From positions 124,001 to 188,000 of the forward strand of contig CAMNTH010000004.1 of the NCBI GenBank assembly GCA_946557785.1: DNA of 64,000 nucleotides, read 5' to 3'. Positions 33,016 through 42,161 of the stretch are shown here, piece after piece (the stretch's first letter is position 1; the number at the start of each line of letters is the position of its first letter). A program made the translations under genes and the position numbers. The DNA is from an uncultured Blautia sp. Lineage in GTDB: Bacteria > Bacillota > Clostridia > Lachnospirales > Lachnospiraceae. The notes beneath the pieces were generated by a model. It did no database searches. It worked only from the letters and a program-made list of their open reading frames with translations, and had not been told where the DNA came from.

Positions 33016-34305
33016 TTAAGCTTCAATATGATATCCCATATAGTTCAGGAATAATTCGCAATACATGGCGTTTGCCCAGGAGAACCAGTCTCTTGTGTAG
33101 ATTTCCGGATTATCCACATGGAAACCTTCATGCATCATACCTTTTCCACCTGTGGTCGCTATCATTGCAGAAAGGATGTCTTCCTGCTCCTTTCGGGTCT
33201 TGGAGGTCATTCCCTGCACAGCAAGAGAGATATGCCAGATATGTCTGCTGAAGGTATGAGGGCTTCCGATTCCTTTTGCAGCTTTTCCGGAGAAAAAATA
33301 TGGATTTCCTTCGCTCAGAATAAATCTGCGGGTATTTTCCGCAATTTTTTCATCTGCCGGATACCCTAAATACGTCATGGCAAGAAGACTTGGTACATTG
33401 GCATCGTCCATGAGGTTAAACATGCCGTAGCCATCCGCTTCATATGCATAGATTTCACCAAATTCCCAGGTAACTGCATGTCCGTAGTCCTCAATGCCAT
33501 TATGAACCTCTTCCCTAAGTGCCCAAGCTTCCCTGGCCAGAGCCTCATCGTGGAGAACTGCATTTGCCAGCTCCTCCAGATAGCCCAGGACAACAACCGC
33601 AAACATATTGGATGGAATCAGGTAGCCGTAAGTACATGCATCATCGCTTGGACGGAAGCCTGACCAGATCATACCTGTTCCGGATTTCACCAGAGCGCCC
33701 TTTCCGTCTCTGGAAAGAGTATCCGTATGGTTACCTCTTGTTCTTATGAAACGGTACTCTGAGTTTTCCTCATGGTTCTGTTCAATGCGGAAAATCTCCA
33801 GAATCTTTTTCACTCCTGTGCAGAAGCTCTCGTCAAGATGCTTCGTATAGCCTGTATTCTTCCAGAGAAGATAGGCGAGCCAAATAGGATAGCAAAGGGA
33901 ATCCAGTTCATATTTGCGCTCCCAAACCCACGGACTCTGATCATCGCTGTCACGCTCCCAGCAGGCTCCGCTTGGCTCATTGTTAAACGCATTTGCATAG
34001 GGGTCAAGCTGCAGGTAATAGAACTGGCGTCTCACCACACCGCCGATAATGTCCTGAAGCTCCCTGCTCTCTTTGGCAACGTACAGATACGGACGCACCT
34101 GTGCCGCAGAGTCCCGAAGCCACATAGCCGGTATATCTCCCGTGATCACATGCACTGTACCGTCTTCATTGCTGACAGCCGTCTTTTCCAGAGTATCCGC
34201 ATAGCACGTAACAAACTGCTCCGCAAATTCAGGATGTCCTTCTTTCGCAGCCTTTTCAGTCAGTTCTTTAAATAAACGGTCAATTATTTCGGGATGTTTG
34301 TTCAT
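33016..34305 (-). CDS. GH125 exo-alpha-1,6-mannosidase
   Basis: This 429-residue enzyme matches family GH125 (formerly DUF1237), inverting exo-alpha-1,6-mannosidases that trim the alpha-1,6 arm of N-glycans. Seen motifs are GDIPAMWLRDSAAQVRPYL and SGFRPSDDAC, with the probable acid Asp at 221/222. HEGFHVDNP carries Glu393 as the probable base; these positions fit those reported for Clostridium perfringens and pneumococcal GH125. There is no signal peptide, so it works in the cytoplasm. It is the last gene of the N-glycan locus and has AGGAGG before the ATG. Confidence 0.93.
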   Translation of the reverse strand: MNKHPEIIDRLFKELTEKAAKEGHPEFAEQFVTCYADTLEKTAVSNEDGTVHVITGDIPAMWLRDSAAQVRPYLYVAKESRELQDIIGGVVRRQFYYLQLDPYANAFNNEPSGACWERDSDDQSPWVWERKYELDSLCYPIWLAYLLWKNTGYTKHLDESFCTGVKKILEIFRIEQNHEENSEYRFIRTRGNHTDTLSRDGKGALVKSGTGMIWSGFRPSDDACTYGYLIPSNMFAVVVLGYLEELANAVLHDEALAREAWALREEVHNGIEDYGHAVTWEFGEIYAYEADGYGMFNLMDDANVPSLLAMTYLGYPADEKIAENTRRFILSEGNPYFFSGKAAKGIGSPHTFSRHIWHISLAVQGMTSKTRKEQEDILSAMIATTGGKGMMHEGFHVDNPEIYTRDWFSWANAMYCELFLNYMGYHIEA

Positions 34306-34362
34306 GTGTTTTCCTCCTGTTCCTCAGTGCGCTGATAGTTATCTGAAAACATTGTTCTCTCC

Positions 34363-35385
34363 TTAATTGTCGCAGTCCATCACAATTTTTCCGTCATCAC
34401 GAATCATTATGCGGAAGTTTTCTTCCTCGCAGAAAACAGTTGCTTCAAATCCATGAGAGGTAACCTGAATTTCCGGACACATTTTCAGAGGTTCCCCTCC
34501 TGTCAGCTCATCCTGGTCTTGCGTATATCTGCCGTTTGCATCACAGAAAAGATGCTCATAATAATATACCTTGCGAAGCTCCCATGCCGCATATTCCCGC
34601 GCCGGGATCTCATAATTTTCTTTTCCATCCGTAAAAAATACAAATGCCCAAAGCTCCGGATAATGAATGTTGATCACACCTGTAGGCGCCCATACCCAGT
34701 TGTTCTCAGGAAGAACCTTTCCGTTCTCATCCGTGCGCTTTACATATTTGCCGTCTACAATGTCCACGTCCCACTGTACTCGGGAGAAGTTTACTCTGTA
34801 GTATTCACCGGCTTTCGGAGAACGCTGCTCCTTCGCCATTTCATAAAGGGCTGCAAAGGGAATCACAACCTCAATCATCCATCGCTTATTTTCCGCATTC
34901 GGATTGTTGATCTCGCCGTCCACATGAACTGCACTGCGAAGTCCGTGAATATCCCAGCCGTTCAGCGGTTTCACGCCGTCACGGTACGGCTTGAAGAGGA
35001 AGAGGTCCCATACAGTATTCAGCACGTTCATCTCATACTCAAAATATCCATGTGTATCGGAATCCGGATCAATAAAGATCTCGAAATCATTGTCATAAAA
35101 TATTACGCAGTCACGCTCTGTAAGGCTGCCCCAGATCTCATCTCCTTTAAGCTCTGCGCCAACGTATAGATTTTCATCATCCCAGAGCATTTTTGCCCTT
35201 GTCTCAAATCTCGGCGGTTTCACATCCGCACCTTCTATATCTGAAAAAAGTTCCGTGAACTCCGCATCCTCCCAGAATTCCTTATCAAGGTTTCCGTCAA
35301 GAACAAAAGGCTTCACAGCCCTCCGGCACTGGTATACCGGAGGTGCAAAGCTGATTCGCGGAACAGGCATGTCCCATTTTTTCAT
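34363..35385 (-). CDS. CBM9-like carbohydrate-binding protein
   Basis: This 340-residue protein resembles the family-9 carbohydrate-binding module: FVLDGNLDKEFWEDAEFTELFSD, then KMLWDDENLYVGAEL, DNDFEIFIDPDSDTHGYFEYEMN and WMIEVVIPFAAL. It has no signal peptide and no catalytic domain, so it appears to be a stand-alone cytoplasmic sugar-binding protein, an unusual setting for this module. A role in binding glycan intermediates or in assembling enzymes is possible but unproven. The ATG at 35385 has AAGGAG 6 nt upstream. It lies between GH29 and GH125 genes. Confidence 0.75.
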   Translation of the reverse strand: MKKWDMPVPRISFAPPVYQCRRAVKPFVLDGNLDKEFWEDAEFTELFSDIEGADVKPPRFETRAKMLWDDENLYVGAELKGDEIWGSLTERDCVIFYDNDFEIFIDPDSDTHGYFEYEMNVLNTVWDLFLFKPYRDGVKPLNGWDIHGLRSAVHVDGEINNPNAENKRWMIEVVIPFAALYEMAKEQRSPKAGEYYRVNFSRVQWDVDIVDGKYVKRTDENGKVLPENNWVWAPTGVINIHYPELWAFVFFTDGKENYEIPAREYAAWELRKVYYYEHLFCDANGRYTQDQDELTGGEPLKMCPEIQVTSHGFEATVFCEEENFRIMIRDDGKIVMDCDN

Positions 35386-35408
35386 TCTTCTCTCCTTATT
35401 AATTAGAT

Positions 35409-35455
35409 GCCGGGGGCAAACTCCCCAAACTATGAGCAGGCTCATAGGGGGGGAT
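35409..35455. repeat. Hairpin repeat element, copy B
   Basis: The plus strand reads GGGGGCAAACTCCCC, then AACTATGAGC and AGGCTCATAGG. This gives a G/C hairpin followed by the palindrome CTATGAGC/GCTCATAG. Its first part matches copy A at 20793-20818. It lies in the 88-nt gap between the GH29 and CBM9-like genes. Confidence 0.5.
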
Positions 35456-35473
35456 CTTGTGACACCGGTATCA

Positions 35474-36763
35474 TTAATTGTGAGTTACAACTGCACCGCT
35501 TCCGCCGTACATATCTGCTCTTCCTTCCAGATCTAATTTCACGACAGTTGTGTATTCATTGCAGTCTTCTGCTGTCAGGTCTATCCATATAGTTCCCGGA
35601 ATATTGAACCACGGAACGCCTCCGTGAACATCCCAGGTCAGCTCCTTTCCGGAATGAAGCACGGAAATCTTCTTAATCTTGTTGCACAGGCCTTTCAGAC
35701 AGATAGATTCCATCGGTTTGTCGTGTACAAAAAGGTAAAGTGTTTCGCCGTCCTTGGAAAGTGTGCTTCCGCCCGGATAATAACGGGTCATAACACCGTC
35801 CCTTGTGCCGTATACAGCCTCCTCATTTTCACGAATCCATTTTCCCAGACCAAGAAGAAGCTCTTCCTCTTTTTCGCCGATGCAGCCGTCTTCCCTGGGG
35901 CCGATATCCAAAAGCATATTTCCTCCCATGCTGATGCAGTCGCAGAACATGTGGATAATCTGTCTTAATGTTTTATAATGGTTGTCGTTCTCAATATATC
36001 CCCAAGAATCATTCACTGTTGTACAAAATTCCCACGGACCTTCCGGGCGCGTGATGGGCAGCCCCTGCTCAGGAGTCTTGTAATCGCCATATCCCTGGAG
36101 ACGAGAGTTGATGATCATCTCCGGATTAAAGCTCTTTAAATAATCCTTAAATTCCGGAAGCTGCCACTGCTCCGCACTTCTTTCCCAGTCACCGTCAAAC
36201 CATACCAGGTCTACTTTTCCGTAGTTTCCAAGAACCTCTCCTAACTGATTGCGGTCAAATTCCATGAAGCGTTTCCATGCTTCCTCATCCTGCACGCCAT
36301 CTGTCGGATTGGAAAACGAATTTACGGAAGAAAGATCCTCTGGAACAGCGCCGCCTTCATATACGCTTGCATAATCCGGATGGGACCAGTCGATAAGGGA
36401 ATAGTACATGCCTATGCGGATGTCCCTTTCTCTGACTGCATCTGTGAATTCCTTCACGATATCCCGTTTGGCAGGTGTCTTTTTCACAACGCTTAAATCA
36501 CTGTATTTCGTGTCATACAAAGCCACACCGTCATGGTGCTTTGTAGTCAGCACTGAATATTTTGCACCGCTCTTTTTGATCAGGTCAGCCCAGTGCTGCG
36601 CATCGAAGTTTTTTGCTGTAAAGCCATCAAGCTGGCTCATATAATCCTCATAGGAGATTCTTTTATTATAGAAAGACCAGGATTCAGCCACGCTTTTTAC
36701 CGCATAAATTCCATAATGAATAAAAATTCCAAGTTTCGCATCCTCAAACCATTCAGGTATCAT
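35474..36763 (-). CDS. GH29 alpha-L-fucosidase (first)
   Basis: This 429-residue retaining alpha-L-fucosidase has FEDAKLGIFIHYGIYAV, TTKHHDGVALYDTKYSD, and the nucleophile Asp190 in VDLVWFDGDW. It has no signal peptide. The family removes alpha-1,2/3/4/6 fucose; in this context core or antenna fucose of N-glycans is likely. It differs clearly from the second GH29 at 42162-43583, so the pair probably divides linkages. A C-terminal beta-sandwich spans about residues 340-429. AAAGGAGG precedes the ATG and the gap to the GH18 gene is only 3 nt. Confidence 0.92.
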   Translation of the reverse strand: MIPEWFEDAKLGIFIHYGIYAVKSVAESWSFYNKRISYEDYMSQLDGFTAKNFDAQHWADLIKKSGAKYSVLTTKHHDGVALYDTKYSDLSVVKKTPAKRDIVKEFTDAVRERDIRIGMYYSLIDWSHPDYASVYEGGAVPEDLSSVNSFSNPTDGVQDEEAWKRFMEFDRNQLGEVLGNYGKVDLVWFDGDWERSAEQWQLPEFKDYLKSFNPEMIINSRLQGYGDYKTPEQGLPITRPEGPWEFCTTVNDSWGYIENDNHYKTLRQIIHMFCDCISMGGNMLLDIGPREDGCIGEKEEELLLGLGKWIRENEEAVYGTRDGVMTRYYPGGSTLSKDGETLYLFVHDKPMESICLKGLCNKIKKISVLHSGKELTWDVHGGVPWFNIPGTIWIDLTAEDCNEYTTVVKLDLEGRADMYGGSGAVVTHN

Positions 36764-36766
36764 TTT

Positions 36767-37789
36767 TCAATCCTCCTTTATCGCATTGCTAAGAGCCTGA
36801 ATCAGTGTGTGCGTAGGGTCGCATTTGTATTCCCAGAACATCACGCCTGCAAGACCTTTTTCTTTGGCATATTTCACCTTTTCGGCCAGGGATTGTTCAT
36901 CATCGTAACTGATAAATGTATTTCCATCAAAAAGATACGGCGCTTTCGCTTCATCATCCCAATAGCGGGTGTAGCCGTTTTTGTTCACATACTGCTCTTC
37001 CAGTTCTCCGAAATCAGGTCCGTATACGCCTGCTTCCCGCGCATGCTGCATCCACCCATGATTCACATCTGCAACACCCTTCCACCAGCGCGAATAAAAC
37101 GCTGCACCAATAATCAGCTTTTCTTTTGGAACGCCTGCTTCAAGATAAGCCTTCACTCCTTCATCTGTACTTACCTTCTGAAGGTCCGCCTGATTGGAAT
37201 AAAGGTTTGTATGATGACCGCTCTGAAGGCTGAAGCCTCCTCTTAAGTCGTAAGACATAAGCTGTACATAATCCAGGTATTCACATGCCTTTCCCAGTTC
37301 CGTACAGCGTGTATAATAGCTGTCTCCGCCTCCGGCAATACTGAGCAGATAGCGCTCCTGCGCATCCCTATCAAGTTCCTGTCTGATTTCTCCAAGAAGC
37401 CTGGTGAAGTTCTCCTTATCCTCCGGAGACGCCCCTATTCCTGCAATGGAAATACATGGATATTCCCAGTCAATGTCAATTCCGTCAAGTTTATATTCAT
37501 CCACGATTGCTCTGCAGGATCTCGCAAAAGCCCTGCGTCCCTCTGCCGTATACGCTGCTTCCGAAAAGCCGCCTGCGCCCCATCCGCCTACGGAAAGTAC
37601 GATCTTGAGCTCCGGCTTCTGCGCCCGAACTCTCGCAAGCTCGTCTCTCACCGCATCCAGACCGCATACTACCATATTATTCTCCACTTTTCCAAAAGCC
37701 AGATTAATTCCGTCCAGCAGCTCTATGTCATCAGAAATCAAATCCTTCAGATCTCTGATTCCCACATAACCAATCAATCTTTGTCTCAT
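36767..37789 (-). CDS. GH18 chitinase/endoglycosidase-like enzyme, cytoplasmic
   Basis: This 340-residue TIM-barrel protein carries the complete GH18 catalytic signature DGIDIDWEYP (general acid Glu at about residue 109), preceded by VLSVGGWGAGGF. GH18 enzymes cleave beta-1,4-GlcNAc linkages, including the chitobiose core of N-glycans. The absence of a signal peptide is notable, because most GH18 enzymes are secreted. Here it may cut an imported chitobiose-containing fragment (inference). The ATG at 37789 has AGGAGG 5-6 nt upstream; a longer in-frame start at 37837 overlaps the GH2 gene. Confidence 0.9.
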   Translation of the reverse strand: MRQRLIGYVGIRDLKDLISDDIELLDGINLAFGKVENNMVVCGLDAVRDELARVRAQKPELKIVLSVGGWGAGGFSEAAYTAEGRRAFARSCRAIVDEYKLDGIDIDWEYPCISIAGIGASPEDKENFTRLLGEIRQELDRDAQERYLLSIAGGGDSYYTRCTELGKACEYLDYVQLMSYDLRGGFSLQSGHHTNLYSNQADLQKVSTDEGVKAYLEAGVPKEKLIIGAAFYSRWWKGVADVNHGWMQHAREAGVYGPDFGELEEQYVNKNGYTRYWDDEAKAPYLFDGNTFISYDDEQSLAEKVKYAKEKGLAGVMFWEYKCDPTHTLIQALSNAIKED

Positions 37790-37820
37790 GTCATCCTCCT
37801 GATACTGTTTTTCACTTAAA

Positions 37821-40256
37821 TCAAATATCATAAACACTGCGTATTCTTAAGCCATCCGTATTTCCTGACATTATCTTCACCCTGCGCTCACCTGCGTTCA
37901 TGTCAAAATAATTATCCTCCAGAATGAGATCCTCGTTCTCATTGAGAATTTCCACGCTCTTTGCATATGCCTGCGCAGTGATCACAAGCTCGCCGTTTTC
38001 TGCCCGAACTGCAAGATGAGGATTGTGATAATGGAAATATTTCGGGTAGGAGAAGATTACGGTTCCCTGAGAAATCACTTCTCCGTTTTTTTGCGCTTCA
38101 TAGCTTACATATTCTTCAAAAACATTAATTTCCGGAAGTTCCTCTTTGTCCAGCCATATGCTGGAAAGAGGCGATACCTCCACCCATTTTTCCTCTTCAC
38201 GGAGAATTTCCGCCGCAGCATTGCGCACTGCCCATTTCACCAGAATCTTTTCGGCATTCAGCGTTTCGTTCGTCACATTGAGACGAATGGATTTCTCATA
38301 CTGAAAATGCTGTCGGTTCATATTCGCTCCTGCCGTCATCCAGCTCTGTTCCTCACAGGAAAGCATCACCGGGGCAAAGAAGCGCTTCGCATAATAGTGC
38401 AGGGCTTTCCAGCGTCCGTAATAATCAAGAGAGGACCAGGAAATTACAGGCCAGCAATCGTTAAGCTGCCAGTAGATCGCACCCATACAGCGTCCCCTGT
38501 TTCGTCTATAGTGCTCTACGCCATAACGGATTCCATCTGCCTGAAGAAGCTGGGATACGTATACGAAGTCTCTGAAATTTCCCGGATAACGGTATGCGGC
38601 CTGCATATAATTGGCTATCTTTCCGTTTCCGCCATAGTTTCTCTGGTGCTTCTCCATTAGATAGGAGAATGGATTCATCTCATGGGGATCGCCGATAACG
38701 CTCTCCAGGGTCTTTACAAACGGGAATGCCTGAAAACCAAATTCCGATACATAGCGGAAGAAGTATTTGCGGTACTCTGAGAACGGTTTGTTTCCGTGCC
38801 ATACTTCCCAGTAGTGTACGTCTCCGCGATCCGGATCGTTTGGCTTATCAAAGGAGCCTCCTGAGGACGGACTTGCGGGCCAGTAATAAGTCTCAGGGTC
38901 GTACTGGGCCAAAATCTCCGGAATAATACGTTCATACATGAGAAGATAGTCTCTGACCTCCGTAGGCTTTGTTACCCAGCATCTCTGGTCTACAAACATT
39001 TCCATTTCGTTGTTTCCGCACCACAGGGCAAGTGACGCATGATGGCGGATACGTTTAACGTTATCAATAAATTCCTGACGAATATTCGCTTCAAATTCCG
39101 GCGTCAGCTCATATACGGAACATGCGAACATAAAATCCTGCCATACAAGCAGACCAAAATCGTCACAGATATCAAAGAACCAGTCCTCCGGATAATAGCC
39201 GCCTCCCCATACGCGGATGCAATTGAAGTTCGCTCTCTTACACTGAAGAAGCAGTTCTCTGGTACGCTGTGGAGTTGTTCTCTGTATCATATTGTCTTCC
39301 GGAATATAGTCCGCACCCATTGCAAAGATCGGCCGCCCGTTTACCTCATGAGAAAAAGACTCTCCCCACTCATCCTTTTCTCTGCGCATTGTCAGGGTAC
39401 GCAGACCAAGACGTCTGTTCCATACATCCAGAACCTTTTCGCCATCCTTTAGGATAACCTCAATTTGATAAAGAGGCTGTTCTCCAAGTCCGTTCGGCCA
39501 CCAAAGCTGCGGATTCTCAATGACAATCTCATCCGGAGAACCTTCATAAACCGTTCTGGTTCCGTCCGGAGCCGTTACTGCTATTTCATATTCCGGCCGT
39601 GCATCTCTTTGTGCGGCCATCTCCGTCTCCACCTTGGGAAGAAGGACTACCTTTCCTCCTTCATGGCGCTGACGGATATATACGCTTCCCAATCTTGCCG
39701 TATCAATCCCAAGCAGAGAAACCGGACGGAAGATTCCCCCATTAGGAAGACACGCGCCCCAATCCCAGCCTGACATATAATGCGCTTTCCGCAGATGCAT
39801 AAAACCCTCAATAGTATCTTCGTTTCCGATATTTCTGTATTTCTCAAATGCCTCCGCCATAAATTTCAATGGGGAACCAATGACAATGCGAAGTGTATTT
39901 TCGCCCTCCTTCACAAGCTCCTTTACCGGATATTCCCAGACTCTGTGCATATTCTCCGCTCTGCCCAGATAACAGCCATTCAGATAAATATCTGCTACTG
40001 TATCAATTCCATCGAAATGAAGGATAATCTTGTCAAAAGCATTCCACTCTTCACCGACATCAAAAACCGTTCTGTACTCGTAGTCCTTTTCTATAAGCGC
40101 TTTTGCCTTATATTCATTATCTCCGAAAAAAGGATCCTCCATTCTGCCTGCAGTAAGCAGCGCAGAATATATGTCTCCGGGCACCTGCGCAGGAATCCAA
40201 TCAGCGGTATTCCTCTCACACAATTCCCAGTTGTTACGAATTTGCAGTTCCTTCAT
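37821..40256 (-). CDS. GH2 beta-mannosidase
   Basis: This 811-residue enzyme has the GH2 layout: a sugar-binding N-domain, an immunoglobulin-like domain, a TIM barrel from about residue 300, and a C-terminal beta domain. The barrel shows ALWCGNNEMEMF (acid/base Glu417) and RYVSEFGFQAFP (nucleophile Glu505). The N-terminal WELCERNTADWIPAQVPGDIYSALL and SGWDWGACLPNGGIFRPV are typical of beta-mannosidases rather than beta-galactosidases. It should release the core beta-1,4-mannose from Man-GlcNAc. There is no signal peptide. It is followed by GH18 and preceded by GH20. Confidence 0.92.
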   Translation of the reverse strand: MKELQIRNNWELCERNTADWIPAQVPGDIYSALLTAGRMEDPFFGDNEYKAKALIEKDYEYRTVFDVGEEWNAFDKIILHFDGIDTVADIYLNGCYLGRAENMHRVWEYPVKELVKEGENTLRIVIGSPLKFMAEAFEKYRNIGNEDTIEGFMHLRKAHYMSGWDWGACLPNGGIFRPVSLLGIDTARLGSVYIRQRHEGGKVVLLPKVETEMAAQRDARPEYEIAVTAPDGTRTVYEGSPDEIVIENPQLWWPNGLGEQPLYQIEVILKDGEKVLDVWNRRLGLRTLTMRREKDEWGESFSHEVNGRPIFAMGADYIPEDNMIQRTTPQRTRELLLQCKRANFNCIRVWGGGYYPEDWFFDICDDFGLLVWQDFMFACSVYELTPEFEANIRQEFIDNVKRIRHHASLALWCGNNEMEMFVDQRCWVTKPTEVRDYLLMYERIIPEILAQYDPETYYWPASPSSGGSFDKPNDPDRGDVHYWEVWHGNKPFSEYRKYFFRYVSEFGFQAFPFVKTLESVIGDPHEMNPFSYLMEKHQRNYGGNGKIANYMQAAYRYPGNFRDFVYVSQLLQADGIRYGVEHYRRNRGRCMGAIYWQLNDCWPVISWSSLDYYGRWKALHYYAKRFFAPVMLSCEEQSWMTAGANMNRQHFQYEKSIRLNVTNETLNAEKILVKWAVRNAAAEILREEEKWVEVSPLSSIWLDKEELPEINVFEEYVSYEAQKNGEVISQGTVIFSYPKYFHYHNPHLAVRAENGELVITAQAYAKSVEILNENEDLILEDNYFDMNAGERRVKIMSGNTDGLRIRSVYDI

Positions 40257-40295
40257 GCTGCTGCAATCCCTCCTTCCGCATTAAATTTGTCTGAA

Positions 40296-42134
40296 TTACT
40301 TCACCGCTGCCAGATCCCGGAGCAGATCACTATAATACCAGATGATATCCGCCACCTGATAAAGCTCTGATTCTCGGCTGACAGTCCGCCATAATTCCTT
40401 ATATGCCATAAACCATTTCTCAAGACGCTCAGCCAAAGCGTTCAGCTCTTCTTTGCCAAAGCTCTCTCCTGATACCGCAAGTCCGAGCTTATTAAATATC
40501 TTCATAGCTTCCGCACTCAGATAAACCGGCAACAGCTCCTGTCTGCCGCCCGGCGCTGCGGTTCTTCCGCAGATACGCATCATGTCCAGCAGTTTATCAA
40601 TGTTTTTCTCACTTCTGCGTGCAGCCTCGAACTGTTTCTCTTCTTCAAATGCAAATTTCCCGTTTCCATGCTCTTTGTACATAACAGCCTGCCACCATCC
40701 GAAGACGGACAACTTCGCAAGCTCAGCCATAATTCCCACAAATTTTTCTGAGGTATCTCCATACTGAAGCAGAGAAATCTCACGATTGATCTCTTCAAAG
40801 GAAATCTCCTCACGGTTCCAGGCAAATGCCGCTCCGTAAATAATTCCCGGAATACTTAAAGACGGATGATTTACATGTCCGAAATCGCCCCAGTCTGTAT
40901 TCAGCACTCCGATGGCATGATATTTTTCCCCATAAAAGCACATTCTCGTAATATTCTGATAAGCAGATTCATAAAGATTCATGAACTGATTCCAGCCGCC
41001 TACGCCCGGACAGACATACTGTACTGCGCCCGCCTTCGCAAGTCTTCCCGTATTATCCTCCGTCTGATTCCACGCATATCCCCAGTTCAGACAAATTGTC
41101 TTTTCCGGAAGCTCCTTAATATATTCCGGGAATCCGCAGATTACATCTCCCCAGAACATTGGCCTTTTGCCATGTGAGATTACATATTCGCAAAGACGCT
41201 TCACATAATTAATATACATTCTTTCCAGACCGATTTCATCTGCCATTTTCCTGGATGTGCCTTTTCCCAAATCGAAAGTCTCATCTGCACAGATATTGAA
41301 ATACTGTGAAGTAAACAGTGACATATATTCACGAATCATTCCTGCGATCAGCTCAAAGCTTTCTTCCATTGCCGGATTGATGGTATGATGCTCCATACGT
41401 CCGTACATAGAGAAGGCATCGTCCGCCTGCTCCGGAAATTCCCCGAGGTGGCGGTATTGTTTCGTCCTAAGCAGCTTATACAGATGTCCGAAGCAGGAAA
41501 TAGACGGAACCAGGTCTATTCCCCTTTCGCGGCAATAAGCATCCAACTCCATGATATCCTCCGCAGTGAGCGGTGTATCATCTCTCCACATTTCACTCAG
41601 ATTCCGGAAAAGATACGTATGCTCAATATAAAGCTGCAGTTGATTTATCTTATAAAAGCTTAATGTATCAGCCAATGTTTTCAGCCACTCTATCTTCGGA
41701 ACCCGTCCTCTGGTTACATCATGGTAAAATCCTCTGGCCTGTACTGCCGGATAATCACATATTTCCAGGCAGCCAAGCAGCGCTCCCTCCTGACGGATAA
41801 TCTGGCGCAGCGTCTGTATTCCATAAAGCAGCCCCTGAGCGCTGGCGCCTGTGATGCAGATTTCTTCTTCTGTAATTGTAAGTCTGTATTCTTCTTCCTT
41901 CCATTCTTCCTGCTTTTTTTCAATAAGCGCAAGATAAATGCCTCCTTGTACAGGAACGCCTTTCAGAATTGGAAGCAGCATTCCCGTATCATGCCGGATT
42001 TCCTTCTGAAGAAACGCTGCATGCCTGCGGCTTACAGCAGGGCAGGAATCAGCAAGCACAATCGCTGATTCCCAGGTCAATGAAAAACATCCTTCTTTTT
42101 TTGTGATTTCCTGTGGTCTTGGTAATAAATACAT
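40296..42134 (-). CDS. GH20 beta-N-acetylhexosaminidase
   Basis: This 612-residue protein has an N-terminal GH20b domain (about residues 1-125, ending LLYGIQTLRQII) and a GH20 TIM barrel. The catalytic Asp284-Glu285 pair lies in FNICADETFDLGKG. A helical C-terminal part follows. GH20 enzymes use substrate-assisted catalysis to remove terminal beta-GlcNAc or GalNAc; antennary GlcNAc of N-glycans is the likely target. It has no signal peptide. Confidence 0.9.
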   Translation of the reverse strand: MYLLPRPQEITKKEGCFSLTWESAIVLADSCPAVSRRHAAFLQKEIRHDTGMLLPILKGVPVQGGIYLALIEKKQEEWKEEEYRLTITEEEICITGASAQGLLYGIQTLRQIIRQEGALLGCLEICDYPAVQARGFYHDVTRGRVPKIEWLKTLADTLSFYKINQLQLYIEHTYLFRNLSEMWRDDTPLTAEDIMELDAYCRERGIDLVPSISCFGHLYKLLRTKQYRHLGEFPEQADDAFSMYGRMEHHTINPAMEESFELIAGMIREYMSLFTSQYFNICADETFDLGKGTSRKMADEIGLERMYINYVKRLCEYVISHGKRPMFWGDVICGFPEYIKELPEKTICLNWGYAWNQTEDNTGRLAKAGAVQYVCPGVGGWNQFMNLYESAYQNITRMCFYGEKYHAIGVLNTDWGDFGHVNHPSLSIPGIIYGAAFAWNREEISFEEINREISLLQYGDTSEKFVGIMAELAKLSVFGWWQAVMYKEHGNGKFAFEEEKQFEAARRSEKNIDKLLDMMRICGRTAAPGGRQELLPVYLSAEAMKIFNKLGLAVSGESFGKEELNALAERLEKWFMAYKELWRTVSRESELYQVADIIWYYSDLLRDLAAVK

Positions 42135-42161
42135 GAATTTTCTGTCCGCCTTTCTGTCTGA

